A DNA stretch of 64,000 bases from Sphingomonas koreensis (GCF_002797435.1 NZ_PGEN01000001.1:2416501-2480500); one strand, 5' to 3'; shown: positions 36,269 to 44,067, counted from the stretch's first letter. Notes: generated from the letters alone by a model not told the origin. Program-made: numbers and translations.

Positions 36269-36280
36269 CGCGCTCTCGCC

Positions 36281-36778
36281 CTAGCGAACGCCCGTGATCA
36301 TCAGGGCGGAGCCTCCGATCCCATCGAGCGCCTGCTCAAGCGCGGCCGTCATGGGATCGACTTTGATCTGTCGGGTGCACCAGCGAAGGGTGTTGTTGTT
36401 CGGCGGAGGCACGCCACGGCCGAGAATGTAAACCCAGAAGCGCTTGTCGAGCGGGGCGCAGACGACGGTGACTTCGATCCAGTCGCGCTCGCGCAGCTTG
36501 TCGATGATCGCGAGCGCGGCGATCTGGATCGGCAAAAGCTCTTGTCGGGTATCGGCGTAGAAGACGTAGAGGCGCTTGGGCCGGGGAAGATGCCCGGCCT
36601 CGATCAGATGCACGATCAGGGTGAGGGTGGCGGTGCTGTCCTTCCCGCCCGACCACGCTATCGCCACGTGCTCGTGCTCGCTCCAATAGGCGCGGAGCGA
36701 TGCGAGGGTCAGGTCGATCGCTTCCTCGCTGACCATGCGGACGCCGGCGGCGAAAAGATTGTCGATCGGGCGCCTCAT
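36281..36778 (-). CDS. PAPS-reductase-like PP-loop protein, N-terminal part (amber-terminated)
   Basis: Adenine-nucleotide alpha-hydrolase fold protein, N-terminal 165 residues. The PP-loop is WSGGKDST (residues 42-49). Other features are FYADTRQELLP and NNNTLRWCTRQIKVDP with a Cys. The frame stops at TAG right after ITGVR, where family members continue into x-GES; the continuation is encoded in frame at 36280-35534. The start ATG 36778 overlaps the ASCH gene stop by 4 nt. The full-length protein would have about 414 residues, a plausible family length. Substrate unknown; relatives act in sulfur activation or nucleic-acid modification. Confidence 0.75.
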   Translation of the reverse strand: MRRPIDNLFAAGVRMVSEEAIDLTLASLRAYWSEHEHVAIAWSGGKDSTATLTLIVHLIEAGHLPRPKRLYVFYADTRQELLPIQIAALAIIDKLRERDWIEVTVVCAPLDKRFWVYILGRGVPPPNNNTLRWCTRQIKVDPMTAALEQALDGIGGSALMITGVR

Positions 36779-37275
36779 AGCAGCGCCTCCGCCGGCGTCG
36801 GCCAGTTCCACAGGCCTTGGGCGCCGCGCATCGGGACCGGCTGGGGCCAGCGATCGACGCTGAGCAAGGGCCAGCCCCACATTGCATGTTCGTCGCGGTC
36901 GCTATCGTTGGCGCGCGGAATGCCAAGTTCGACGGCGATGTCGGTGCCGGGGCGAGGCTCGCCGACGATCATCGTGCCGAGACCAGCGCCGAGTGGCAGC
37001 TCGTCGCGCAACGCTGCCTCGAGGACGGGGATTGCGAGAGCGGGTCTGAGGCACAGCTCGGCGGCGGCGCGGCCGAACCGCTCGCACTTCTCGCGAAGCT
37101 CGAGCACGCGGAGCATGAAGATCACCTCCTCGGTATCGATCTTTCGCGCGGCGGCGTGGTTCACGATGCGCTGGCCGACGATCGACCGAGGCGCGCGCCA
37201 GCCCCGGAACTCGTAGGGCTTGGCACCGACGTCGATCAGGGAGGCCCAAGGCTGCCAGATGGTGAGTGCTTTCAT
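36775..37275 (-). CDS. ASCH domain-like protein
   Basis: Protein of 166 residues beginning KALTIWQPWASLIDVGAKPY, then EFRGW, the typical start of phage ASCH-domain proteins. These are PUA-like folds thought to bind RNA or modified bases. Other stretches are APRSIVGQRIVNHAAA and GTMIVGEPRPGTDI. The start is ATG 37275. It is the first of four linked genes that also encode the PP-loop, TGT-like and methyltransferase proteins. Confidence 0.78.
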   Translation of the reverse strand: MKALTIWQPWASLIDVGAKPYEFRGWRAPRSIVGQRIVNHAAARKIDTEEVIFMLRVLELREKCERFGRAAAELCLRPALAIPVLEAALRDELPLGAGLGTMIVGEPRPGTDIAVELGIPRANDSDRDEHAMWGWPLLSVDRWPQPVPMRGAQGLWNWPTPAEALL

Positions 37276-37276
37276 G

Positions 37277-38518
37277 TCACAGCGCTCCGGTTGCGACACC
37301 GCCAAGCGTCCCGGTGGGATCGGGGCGGCGGAGGGGAATATTGGCGACGACACGCGCTTTGCCGGCGGCGACCAGGGCGAGTTGTTCCTCAAAGGATTTC
37401 GGCCGCCGTGCTTCCTCCCGTGCCGCAGCGGCGGCGGCAGCACGATCGTCGGCCAGCTTCTGGCGCGCGGCCGGATAGCCGTGTGCGGCAGCATACTGGC
37501 GATAGGCCGCCATCGCCGCCTTGCCGGTGGGCAGCAGCGCGTCCTCGGCGGTGACGCGACGGTATGCTGGGCCGCGGGACGGAAGGCGTCGCGTTGACGG
37601 TATTGGAAGGCCTGCGGCCTCGAAATCTGCGACGATCGCCTCGCGCATGCGGTACGCCTCGCTGCCACCGATGCCGGCGTGCAGCCCTGCGCGGCGCGCG
37701 GACATGCCCTCCACGAGGATCAGCCGGCGGAACTCAGCCCGGGCAGCGTCGGGGATCTGGAAGAAATGATCGGTATAGCGGACGCGCTTGCCACCGATAT
37801 CGCAACCCGGGAGGCACTGGCCCTTCCGTGACAAACGACCGATCAGGCGATCTCGTGCGCGCAGGATCGTCGTTTTGCTGGCGCCGGTCCGCTCGTGAAC
37901 CTTGAGTGTCCCGAGGCCTTCCATGAACGCAGCCTCGATCGCCGCGATCATGGCGCGCGACACCTTCACGCCGGAATATGCTTCGCCGCCGCCGGGCGGG
38001 GGCAACGGCACCTTCCCCGCCGCCTTGAGTTCGGCACTATATCGGCGACGTTCCTCTGCGATGCGGCCCGCGCTGAGGCCAAGCCGCAGCTGGATATCGA
38101 CGCCCTTGTACCCCTTGCGCAGCGCATAGCGCAGGCGCTCGATCCCCTCGGGCAGCAAGCGGCCCTTGGCGTCGCGCTCGGCGGGTCGGAACCCCTTCCG
38201 CGTGCAGAGGGCTATCAGGACCGCATTGCACGCGCTGGCCTCGCTGACGCCCAGCTCGGCGCCGATGCGGGCGAATGACCAGCCCTGTTCCTCTCGCATC
38301 ACGATCGCGCGCTCAAGGCGGTCGCCCTGCAGGCGGGCTTTCGGCGCTTCGGTGACGACGGTGCTCCGAATCCCGAGTCTGCTAGCCATCACGAAGATGG
38401 CCTGCCAGCTGCGCTCCGGGAGCAGATCGGTTACGGCGTTGATGCCGCCGACGGGGTAGATCTCGTGGAGCACGGCGATCTCCTCCGACGTCCACGCGGG
38501 GGCTTTGGCGCGGGGCAT
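37277..38518 (-). CDS. Phage DNA-binding protein with Myb-like and several HTH segments
   Basis: Protein of 413 residues. The N-terminus (about 7-55) is a Myb/SANT-like domain: WTSEEIAVLHEIYPVGGINA, later LPERSWQAIFVMASRLGIRS. Further helix-turn-helix-like stretches follow (SFARIGAELGVSEASACNAV; IQLRLGLSAGRIAEERR; LKVHERTGASKTTILRARDR), so it may act as a multi-HTH regulator or recombination-accessory protein. The C-terminus is Ala/Arg-rich. A shorter protein at 39429-39602 carries the same Myb-like module. The start shares one base with the upstream stop. Confidence 0.65.
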   Translation of the reverse strand: MPRAKAPAWTSEEIAVLHEIYPVGGINAVTDLLPERSWQAIFVMASRLGIRSTVVTEAPKARLQGDRLERAIVMREEQGWSFARIGAELGVSEASACNAVLIALCTRKGFRPAERDAKGRLLPEGIERLRYALRKGYKGVDIQLRLGLSAGRIAEERRRYSAELKAAGKVPLPPPGGGEAYSGVKVSRAMIAAIEAAFMEGLGTLKVHERTGASKTTILRARDRLIGRLSRKGQCLPGCDIGGKRVRYTDHFFQIPDAARAEFRRLILVEGMSARRAGLHAGIGGSEAYRMREAIVADFEAAGLPIPSTRRLPSRGPAYRRVTAEDALLPTGKAAMAAYRQYAAAHGYPAARQKLADDRAAAAAAAREEARRPKSFEEQLALVAAGKARVVANIPLRRPDPTGTLGGVATGAL

Positions 38519-38775
38519 CAGGCCGGATCCTCGACCGTCGGCTGCGCAGGCGCCACAGGCTCCGCATCATAGCGGACGCCGCAGAACGGGCAGTAGGTCG
38601 GGACCGCGATGGCGGGTCCGACGCGCTTGCGAGTCTCGATTTTCTCAGTCCGAATCGTCGGCCGTGTGAACAGCGGGCCACCGTCGCGGGGGATACCGAT
38701 CGTCTCGATGATGCGGGTGTTGCGCTCGGCGAGCTTGCGATTGAAGTCGGCGACGCAATTGCACGGGTTCGTCAT
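38518..38775 (-). CDS. Small zinc-ribbon phage protein
   Basis: Hypothetical protein of 85 residues. An N-terminal CNC (TNPCNCVADFNRKLAERN) and a C-terminal CPFCGVRYD suggest a four-Cys zinc site. ATG 38775 overlaps the stop of the 35-aa membrane protein gene by 4 nt, and its own TGA shares a base with the next ATG. Confidence 0.68.
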   Translation of the reverse strand: MTNPCNCVADFNRKLAERNTRIIETIGIPRDGGPLFTRPTIRTEKIETRKRVGPAIAVPTYCPFCGVRYDAEPVAPAQPTVEDPA

Positions 38776-38879
38776 GTCAGACTCCGGACGATGAGGATGA
38801 TGAGGGCGAGGCACGGCACGGGGGCGAGCAGCAGGATCAGCGCGCCGATCGGCCGCATGACTTTCGGCGGGGGCGTCAC
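38772..38879 (-). CDS. Membrane microprotein (35 aa)
   Basis: A GTG start (38879-38877) overlaps the stop of the P-loop gene by 4 nt (GTGA), and the stop overlaps the next ATG by 4 nt (ATGA). The product is TPPPKVMRPIGALILLLAPV followed by more hydrophobic residues and RSLT: one membrane helix with a positively charged flank. The double overlap is the main evidence that it is translated. Confidence 0.6.
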   Translation of the reverse strand: MTPPPKVMRPIGALILLLAPVPCLALIILIVRSLT

Positions 38880-39139
38880 GTGGCGGACCCGACGCCGATC
38901 GCGCGCAATGCGTCCGCGATGCTGACGATGCGCGGACCCGGGCCGAGTTGGTGCCGGATCCGCTCCGCCGAGAGCTGCGTCAGGACGAGATCGCCGGGGC
39001 GTGGATCGGCGCGTTGCCGCGTCCGCCCCTCGGGATCCCATTCTTCGAAGATCCTCGAGCAACCGTAATGTTTGCGGAAGCGCTCAGCGAAGCGCGTCTT
39101 GCCCGTTTCCGGGGCGCCATGGATCACCGTGAATGTCAT
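38876..39139 (-). CDS. Small P-loop NTPase-like protein
   Basis: Protein of 87 residues with a Walker A motif at the N-terminus (FTVIHGAPETGKTRFAERF) and no obvious Walker B. It resembles a shortened AAA or kinase-type P-loop domain. ATG 39139 overlaps the upstream zinc-finger gene by 4 nt. Function unknown. Confidence 0.68.
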   Translation of the reverse strand: MTFTVIHGAPETGKTRFAERFRKHYGCSRIFEEWDPEGRTRQRADPRPGDLVLTQLSAERIRHQLGPGPRIVSIADALRAIGVGSAT

Positions 39140-39432
39140 GTATCGTTCCTTTCGCCGAGCATGCGGGCCTGCAGCGCGAAGGCCTGATCGGGCGGGACGC
39201 GCCGCAGGCGCTGGTCAAGCGCGTCCTGGGCGGGGTTGCGGTCGAGGTTGAGGAAGGCCGCGGCCCGACGGCGGAGGGACTGCCAGTCCTTGTTGCGCCG
39301 CTCGTGCTTCGCTTCCTTGATGCCGGTGCGGATCTCGCCGGGCAGTTTGGCGAAGCAGCGGTCGCATAGACGCTGCCAGCGCTTCCGCCCGCGGCCACAG
39401 CCGGGGACGTCGCAGATGGAGGCGCGGGTCAT
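39136..39432 (-). CDS. Small zinc-finger phage protein
   Basis: Protein of 98 residues. Four cysteines near the N-terminus (ICDVPGCGRGRKRWQRLCDR and CF) form a likely zinc site, and the rest is basic and helical. It overlaps its neighbours on both sides by 4 nt. No family recognised. Confidence 0.65.
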   Translation of the reverse strand: MTRASICDVPGCGRGRKRWQRLCDRCFAKLPGEIRTGIKEAKHERRNKDWQSLRRRAAAFLNLDRNPAQDALDQRLRRVPPDQAFALQARMLGERNDT

Positions 39433-39602
39433 GCCGGCCTCCGCCCGCGTTCGCTACGGATCCCGAGCGCGCTGGCGCGCATCCGGATCGCGTCGAGCGA
39501 GCGGTGCGGCAGGAGCTGGCCGACGCGTTTGTATCCGCCGGCGGGATATGCGCGGCGCAGCGTTTCGATCTCGCTGCGCATCCAGGGGCCATAGTGCTTC
39601 AT
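39429..39602 (-). CDS. Small Myb-like DNA-binding protein (57 aa)
   Basis: KHYGPWMRSEIETLRRAYPA, then GGYKRVGQLLPHRSLDAIRM and RASALGIRS, is a free-standing copy of the Myb-like domain that begins the 413-residue protein (same W-x-x-x-E...YP-GG...LLP-RS...R---LGIRS pattern). It overlaps its neighbours by 4 nt at both ends. Probably a DNA-binding regulator. Confidence 0.62.
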   Translation of the reverse strand: MKHYGPWMRSEIETLRRAYPAGGYKRVGQLLPHRSLDAIRMRASALGIRSERGRRPA

Positions 39603-39805
39603 GGCGCACCTCCGATCAGGACGAGAGGGGACGGGCCGCCCGCCGCGCCGATCGCGAGGATGATCGCGCAGCCGGTCAGCGAGCCGAGCAGCCACTGCAG
39701 CGCCCAGCTGGGGCTGCGCCGAGCGGCGAAGCGCCGGTCGATGTGTGGATACCGGCACCGCGAGCAGGGGCAGTCCTGGCTATGGATGCGAGGGGCGGCG
39801 CGCAT
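39599..39805 (-). CDS. Small membrane protein with Cys motif (68 aa)
   Basis: RAAPRIHSQDCPCSRCRYPH has three close cysteines, followed by SWALQWLLGSLTGCAIILAI, one membrane segment. ATG 39805 begins just before the end of the upstream gene and the stop overlaps the Myb-like ATG. Hypothetical. Confidence 0.55.
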   Translation of the reverse strand: MRAAPRIHSQDCPCSRCRYPHIDRRFAARRSPSWALQWLLGSLTGCAIILAIGAAGGPSPLVLIGGAP

Positions 39806-39806
39806 T

Positions 39807-39980
39807 TCAGGCCGCCACCCGGCGCGGGCGACGGCCGCGGGCCGGCGCGATGGCGCAATCGGAGCAGACGGCCGATCCGGCGCGGATCGCCCAGCCATCG
39901 GGCAGCACCGGGCCAACGGCGTTCTGTTTCTCGCCGCAGGCACATTCGAAGGTGACGGGTTCGTCGAGCTTGGTGGTCAT
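39807..39980 (-). CDS. Small zinc-ribbon protein (57 aa)
   Basis: TTKLDEPVTFECACGEKQNA and AVCSDC give a CxC...CxxC zinc site; the tail is Arg-rich. ATG 39980 has GGAGA at good spacing. A longer start at 40049 (ATGA overlap with the primase gene) exists but adds an unlikely Arg/Pro-rich leader. Confidence 0.55.
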   Translation of the reverse strand: MTTKLDEPVTFECACGEKQNAVGPVLPDGWAIRAGSAVCSDCAIAPARGRRPRRVAA

Positions 39981-40045
39981 TTGGAATCTCCGGGTTCGAG
40001 GGAAAGGCGAACCGGAGCGCGGTGGGGCGCGGGCGCGGCGGACGA

Positions 40046-42703
40046 TCATCGGTCGCCCTCCGCCCGCGCGGTGTCCTTCGCTGGCTGGTTGAACACCCAG
40101 CAGGAGACGATCTTGTTGACCGGGTTGTTGACCTTTTTGGTCGCGATGAACTTGCGACTCTTGCTGCCGCGCAGGAGCTTTTTCAGCTCGTCCATATCGG
40201 GCGGGACGAGACCGGCGGCGCGACAGCGCGATTCGAACTCAACCAGGTTGACCGCGATCAGATTGTCGTGGTCACGATGCTGGTTGAGCGAGCGGCCTTC
40301 ATAATACTGCTCGACCGTCTCGCGATCGATCAGCCAGTTATAGCGCTCCCAGAAGGTGGCGACCTTGGGATGATCGCCGCCGGTCGAGAGCTGGCGGTCG
40401 AGCGCCATGGCGTCGATGAACTGAATCGTTTCCGCCACCCATTCGGGGCGGCAATTCGGGAACAGCTTGGGGAGCGTTTCCACCGCAGCGGCGAGCTGGC
40501 GATGGTTCTTGATTATGCGATCGTTGTGCAGCCCGTCGGCGCGCTTGCGCAGATCCTTCTCGTGGTGCGCCGACCGTTCGAAATAGAAGGTGAGCCACTT
40601 CGCTTCCTGGCGAAGGATATGGATGATCGTGCCCGAGGCGCGCTCTAGCGGCCATTGCTCGAGGCGGAGCGCGGCCTGTCGCGTGGCATCGGTGCGGCCG
40701 TCCTTGTCGATCCGCATCGACATAAGCCGCTCGAGGACGGCGGGGATCGCGTCGATGCGGTCGTTCTGAACGAGATAGATCGTGCCGAGGAAGGGCGGCT
40801 CGCTCGTCTCGTAGCCGTTCGACTTTTGGCCGGTGCCGCGCGGGGAGCGGCCGTTGAACAGAACGAGCAGGTCGTTGTAGTCGAACTGGCGGTAGCCGCC
40901 GCGCTTGTCTTCGTCGCGCTTGCCCTCGACCAAGCCGACGGGGAGGTTCGACACCTTGACCAGGCTGCGCGCGATGAACGCCGGCGTCGCCTTGTTGGGG
41001 TCGAACCCCTCGTAATCCGCGCGGCCGCACAGCTTCCACAGGAACTCGACGATCGTCGATTTGCCCGAACCCGGCTCGCCGGTTATCTCGAGGAAGCCGA
41101 TCGACTTTTCGCGCAGGCGGATCTGCACCGCGAATAGCGACATGACGTAGAAGCCGAGCGCGACCAGGCCGCGCGGTCCCCATGCCGTCCACACGTCGGG
41201 GAGCCAGTCGAAGTCGAGCTGATCCGGGTCATAGGCGATGTCGAGCAGGCGTTCGGTAGAGCGCGGCTTCACCGCGGCCTTGCCGAAATCGAAGTAGCTC
41301 TCGCGGTTGATCGCGATCACGCGGCCGTCGCGAACGGCAATGTCGCCCAGCAACCACGCCTTGTGCGGGTGCGAGTAGCCGGTGAAATAGATCGGCTCGA
41401 CAACCTTGAGCTGGCGCGTCTGATTGCGCATCAGCCGGTCCAGCTGCTCGCCGGTGCCCGACCACATTCCGGCGAAGGCCATCAGCCGCTTCTTGAATTC
41501 ACCGCTGTTCGCGCAGGCCGCGGCCGAAAAGCGCGCCTTCACGCTGGGCTGGGCGTAGGGGAAATCTACCTGCAGGAAGTAGTTGGTTTCGTCCGAGATC
41601 TCGTCCCGCTCGCGGTAGAGCAGGCGGAACGCGCAGTTTGCGATCTCATCGACCTCGATCGACCGGCTCTGCTCCTCGTCATATTTGACGCGGCCCCACC
41701 ACAGGCGGTTGCCATGACGAAAATCGAAGGATGCGAGCGCCAGACGATCGGCGATCAGCTTCGCCTTTTCGCGGGGCTTTTTCGCGATGGTGACGGCGCC
41801 GTTCCAAAGGTATTCTTCGAACGCGGCTGCGGAGAGCGGCGCCTTTTCCGGCTCGCCGCGCCATGCCTTGTGGCGCAGCAGCAGGTCATTCCAGTCGAGC
41901 TTTGTGCCCTCGCCATCGGGCCGGACCTGCATCGCGGTCGCGTCCCAGCCCTGCTCGACGGCCTTGTCGACGAACTTGCGGGTCCATTCGGTGCCCGCCT
42001 TGCCGACGTCGAACGCGAAAACGAGCCGGGGACGCGTGACCTTCTTTGCCCGCTCGAGCGCGGCGCGCAGGTCGGCGAGGAAGTGCTCCGGCCAGACGTT
42101 GACCGACATGGCCGACACAGCGGCTTTGCCAACCTGGTGCAGCGCCGCCGCGTCGAAAATGCCCTCGGCGATCAGGATATCGTCGGCGCGGGCGAGATCG
42201 TCGATCGTGACGCCGGGGGGCGTCCATACGTGCCCCTTCCAGCTCCCGCCCTTCTTGAAGTGCGCCTTCTTTTCGAAGCGCCCGACGCGATCGATCAGCC
42301 GTTCCCAATGGGTATCGCCGATGCGGAACCGCACCGTCGCCGTGGTGTGGCCGCTCTGCGGATCCTGATACGTCTCCTGAGTGTAGCTGCCCTCGAGCAG
42401 CTTGAGATCGAGGCCCCGCTCGAATTCGAGATAGGCGTCGGCCGACGCGTTGGGCCGCTCCTCGGTAATGCGGAACCGCTTCGACCAGTCCTCGAACAGG
42501 TCGGGGAGCAGGTTGCGAACGGTGTCTTCCCAGCCGCAGTTTTCCTGTCGGCCGCAGCGCACGATCTTCGGCTCGACGGCCGCGCAATACGCTTCCCACC
42601 GCTGGCAGCCCGGGCACTGCCCCTCCTGCAGCCACGCCCCCTTATCCTTGCGGAAGCGAAACTGATCCTTGAGGCCGGAAATGATTTGGTCGGCGAAACT
42701 CAC
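40046..42703 (-). CDS. Phage primase/helicase with Toprim and P-loop domains
   Basis: Replication protein of 885 residues. The N-terminal zinc-binding domain has cysteines in CPGCQRWEAYC and RCGRQENCGW. The Toprim domain has ILIAEGIFDAAAL, FAFDVGKAG and LDWNDLL. The C-terminal helicase-like half has Walker A ITGEPGSGKST (Lys548). The start is GTG 42703. It is the central replication gene of the early operon, in place of the P2 A protein, so replication may differ from P2 rolling circle. It follows the Ogr-like gene after a 94-bp structured gap. Confidence 0.85.
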   Translation of the reverse strand: MSFADQIISGLKDQFRFRKDKGAWLQEGQCPGCQRWEAYCAAVEPKIVRCGRQENCGWEDTVRNLLPDLFEDWSKRFRITEERPNASADAYLEFERGLDLKLLEGSYTQETYQDPQSGHTTATVRFRIGDTHWERLIDRVGRFEKKAHFKKGGSWKGHVWTPPGVTIDDLARADDILIAEGIFDAAALHQVGKAAVSAMSVNVWPEHFLADLRAALERAKKVTRPRLVFAFDVGKAGTEWTRKFVDKAVEQGWDATAMQVRPDGEGTKLDWNDLLLRHKAWRGEPEKAPLSAAAFEEYLWNGAVTIAKKPREKAKLIADRLALASFDFRHGNRLWWGRVKYDEEQSRSIEVDEIANCAFRLLYRERDEISDETNYFLQVDFPYAQPSVKARFSAAACANSGEFKKRLMAFAGMWSGTGEQLDRLMRNQTRQLKVVEPIYFTGYSHPHKAWLLGDIAVRDGRVIAINRESYFDFGKAAVKPRSTERLLDIAYDPDQLDFDWLPDVWTAWGPRGLVALGFYVMSLFAVQIRLREKSIGFLEITGEPGSGKSTIVEFLWKLCGRADYEGFDPNKATPAFIARSLVKVSNLPVGLVEGKRDEDKRGGYRQFDYNDLLVLFNGRSPRGTGQKSNGYETSEPPFLGTIYLVQNDRIDAIPAVLERLMSMRIDKDGRTDATRQAALRLEQWPLERASGTIIHILRQEAKWLTFYFERSAHHEKDLRKRADGLHNDRIIKNHRQLAAAVETLPKLFPNCRPEWVAETIQFIDAMALDRQLSTGGDHPKVATFWERYNWLIDRETVEQYYEGRSLNQHRDHDNLIAVNLVEFESRCRAAGLVPPDMDELKKLLRGSKSRKFIATKKVNNPVNKIVSCWVFNQPAKDTARAEGDR

Positions 42704-42736
42704 GCGGCGATATCTCCGGGCAAAGCGGTGCCCTTG

Positions 42737-42757
42737 CCCGGCGCGCAGGGCGCCGGG
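42737..42757 (-). other. Hairpin between the Ogr-like and primase genes
   Basis: CCCGGCGC and GCGCCGGG form a perfect 8-bp stem with a 5-nt loop in the 94-bp gap. There is no U run on the transcribed strand, so it may act as an attenuator or mRNA processing/stability element instead of a full terminator. Confidence 0.35.
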
Positions 42758-42797
42758 GTCCGTTGGTCAAAAAGGGTTCGGGTGGGGTTGTCCGGCG

Positions 42798-43172
42798 CTA
42801 GCCGGAGAACATGCTGATCTGGTCGCTCTCGGGTTCACCGCCGCCGCGGGGCGGCAGGACGTGCGGGATTTTCTCCCGCGGGCAGAGCGGAAGGTCGAGA
42901 TCGGGGCGGCTCACCAGCCCCGGGTTGAAGCTGTAAACGAAGCTCACCTCGGCCATGAACGTATGCCCGCAGCCCGTGTTGGTGCAGTGCGCGTGGAGGT
43001 GTTTCACCTTTTCGGTGATGCGCTCAGACCGGCGAATAAAGCAGGGCGCTTCGCACTTCGGGCAGGTGATGAAGGCAGAGTCCCGGGCAGGCGCGCCGCC
43101 GGAGCGAACGCGAAATTCCAGTGGCGCCTCGATCAGCGGCTGTCCGTGAAGTTTCCCCCCCGGGACGGTCAT
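42798..43172 (-). CDS. ogr: Ogr/Delta-like zinc-finger late transcription activator
   Basis: Protein of 124 residues with the Ogr/Delta zinc finger in the middle: ITCPKCEAPCFIRRSERITE, LHAHCTNTGCGHTFMAEVSF, and the following YSFNPG, close to P2 Ogr. In P2-like phages this protein recruits RNA polymerase to late promoters. Here it is extended at both ends relative to P2 Ogr (72 residues) and lies in the early operon. The start ATG 43172 overlaps the upstream stop by 4 nt. Confidence 0.85.
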   Translation of the reverse strand: MTVPGGKLHGQPLIEAPLEFRVRSGGAPARDSAFITCPKCEAPCFIRRSERITEKVKHLHAHCTNTGCGHTFMAEVSFVYSFNPGLVSRPDLDLPLCPREKIPHVLPPRGGGEPESDQISMFSG

Positions 43173-43618
43173 CGGTCGGTTCCTCCTCCAAGAAGGGCGG
43201 CACAAGCTGAAAGGGCGTCGATTGCGCGCTGCGCCCACTGCAGGGCATCTCTCCGAGCCTTCACATCGTGGGGGCGGGCATTGACGGCGACCAGCGCCGC
43301 CACGGCGCCGCCGCTTGTCCCCGCGGCTTCGATGATATTGGCATTCAGATCGCTATCCGGGACACCCCGGCGCGCTATATCGAGCCGCACGGAAAGGAGA
43401 CGGTGAAACGGTGCATAGGTGCCGCCTTGAACGAGATACTCCTGATCTAACCGTTCGGCGTCGATCATTCGGATTTCGACCTCGCACTCAGGGTCGGACC
43501 AATTGCGGACGCTTCGCGTGGAGACGCCGCAGATAGCGGCGCATCGGTTCCAACCGATGACCGCTGCCACCTCCACAAGCGTGTGGTGATATGAGAAGGG
43601 TTCGCGCCGCTTGGTCAT
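43169..43618 (-). CDS. CII-like phage regulatory protein, copy 2
   Basis: Protein of 149 residues, paralogous to the gene just upstream: both share TK-RR-P, GW--CA, VR--SDP, DA-RLDQ-Y and GG--AP at the same places. The arrangement is that of phage CII/CP76-type regulators of the early operon. It overlaps both neighbours by 4 nt. Confidence 0.65.
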   Translation of the reverse strand: MTKRREPFSYHHTLVEVAAVIGWNRCAAICGVSTRSVRNWSDPECEVEIRMIDAERLDQEYLVQGGTYAPFHRLLSVRLDIARRGVPDSDLNANIIEAAGTSGGAVAALVAVNARPHDVKARRDALQWAQRAIDALSACAALLGGGTDR

Positions 43619-44067
43619 TGGCGGCTTCCCCGCAGGCTCACCAGCAGCGACTGGAAAGCCTCCATGCCCTCCTCGACCTCGGCAATAGCCCGCGCATGCA
43701 CGACGGGATCATCGGACGCAGCAGCCGATGACAGCGCGGCCGCTATAGCTTCACCAGTCTCCTTCGCCGCCTTGCTGGACGCGTGCACCAGCGCTGCGCG
43801 GCGCGCAGCCGGGGTGTCATCGGAGAAATCGATCGCGGACGCATAGGCTTCGAATAGGGGCGCGCCCAAGCCTCCAGCGCGACGGTAGGCCTGGTCAAGC
43901 CGGATCGCGTCCTGCAGGCTAATATTGCGGCCCGTGTCGGGATCGCTGAGCTTGCGAACTGTCCACTCGGACTTTTCGATCACCGAGGCGCAGCCGTCCC
44001 ATCCGAGCGTGTCGGCAATACGAGATAGCGCGCGATATGGGGTCAGGGGGCGGCGATGCTTCGTCAT
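43615..44067 (-). CDS. CII-like phage regulatory protein, copy 1
   Basis: Protein of 150 residues. The N-terminal part has IADTLGWDGCASVIEKSEWT, VRKLSDPDTGRNISLQDAIR and LDQAYRRAGG, resembling CII/CP76-like regulators; the C-terminal half is Ala-rich and helical. It follows the Cro-like gene with a 4-nt overlap and is a diverged tandem duplicate of the next gene. Confidence 0.65.
   Translation of the reverse strand: MTKHRRPLTPYRALSRIADTLGWDGCASVIEKSEWTVRKLSDPDTGRNISLQDAIRLDQAYRRAGGLGAPLFEAYASAIDFSDDTPAARRAALVHASSKAAKETGEAIAAALSSAAASDDPVVHARAIAEVEEGMEAFQSLLVSLRGSRQ

Noticed and set aside
39981..40049. Longer start (ATG 40049) for the 57-aa zinc-ribbon gene, giving an ATGA overlap with the primase stop.
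   Set aside because: The added residues are Arg/Pro-rich shadow-like sequence, and ATG 39980 has a better ribosome-binding site.
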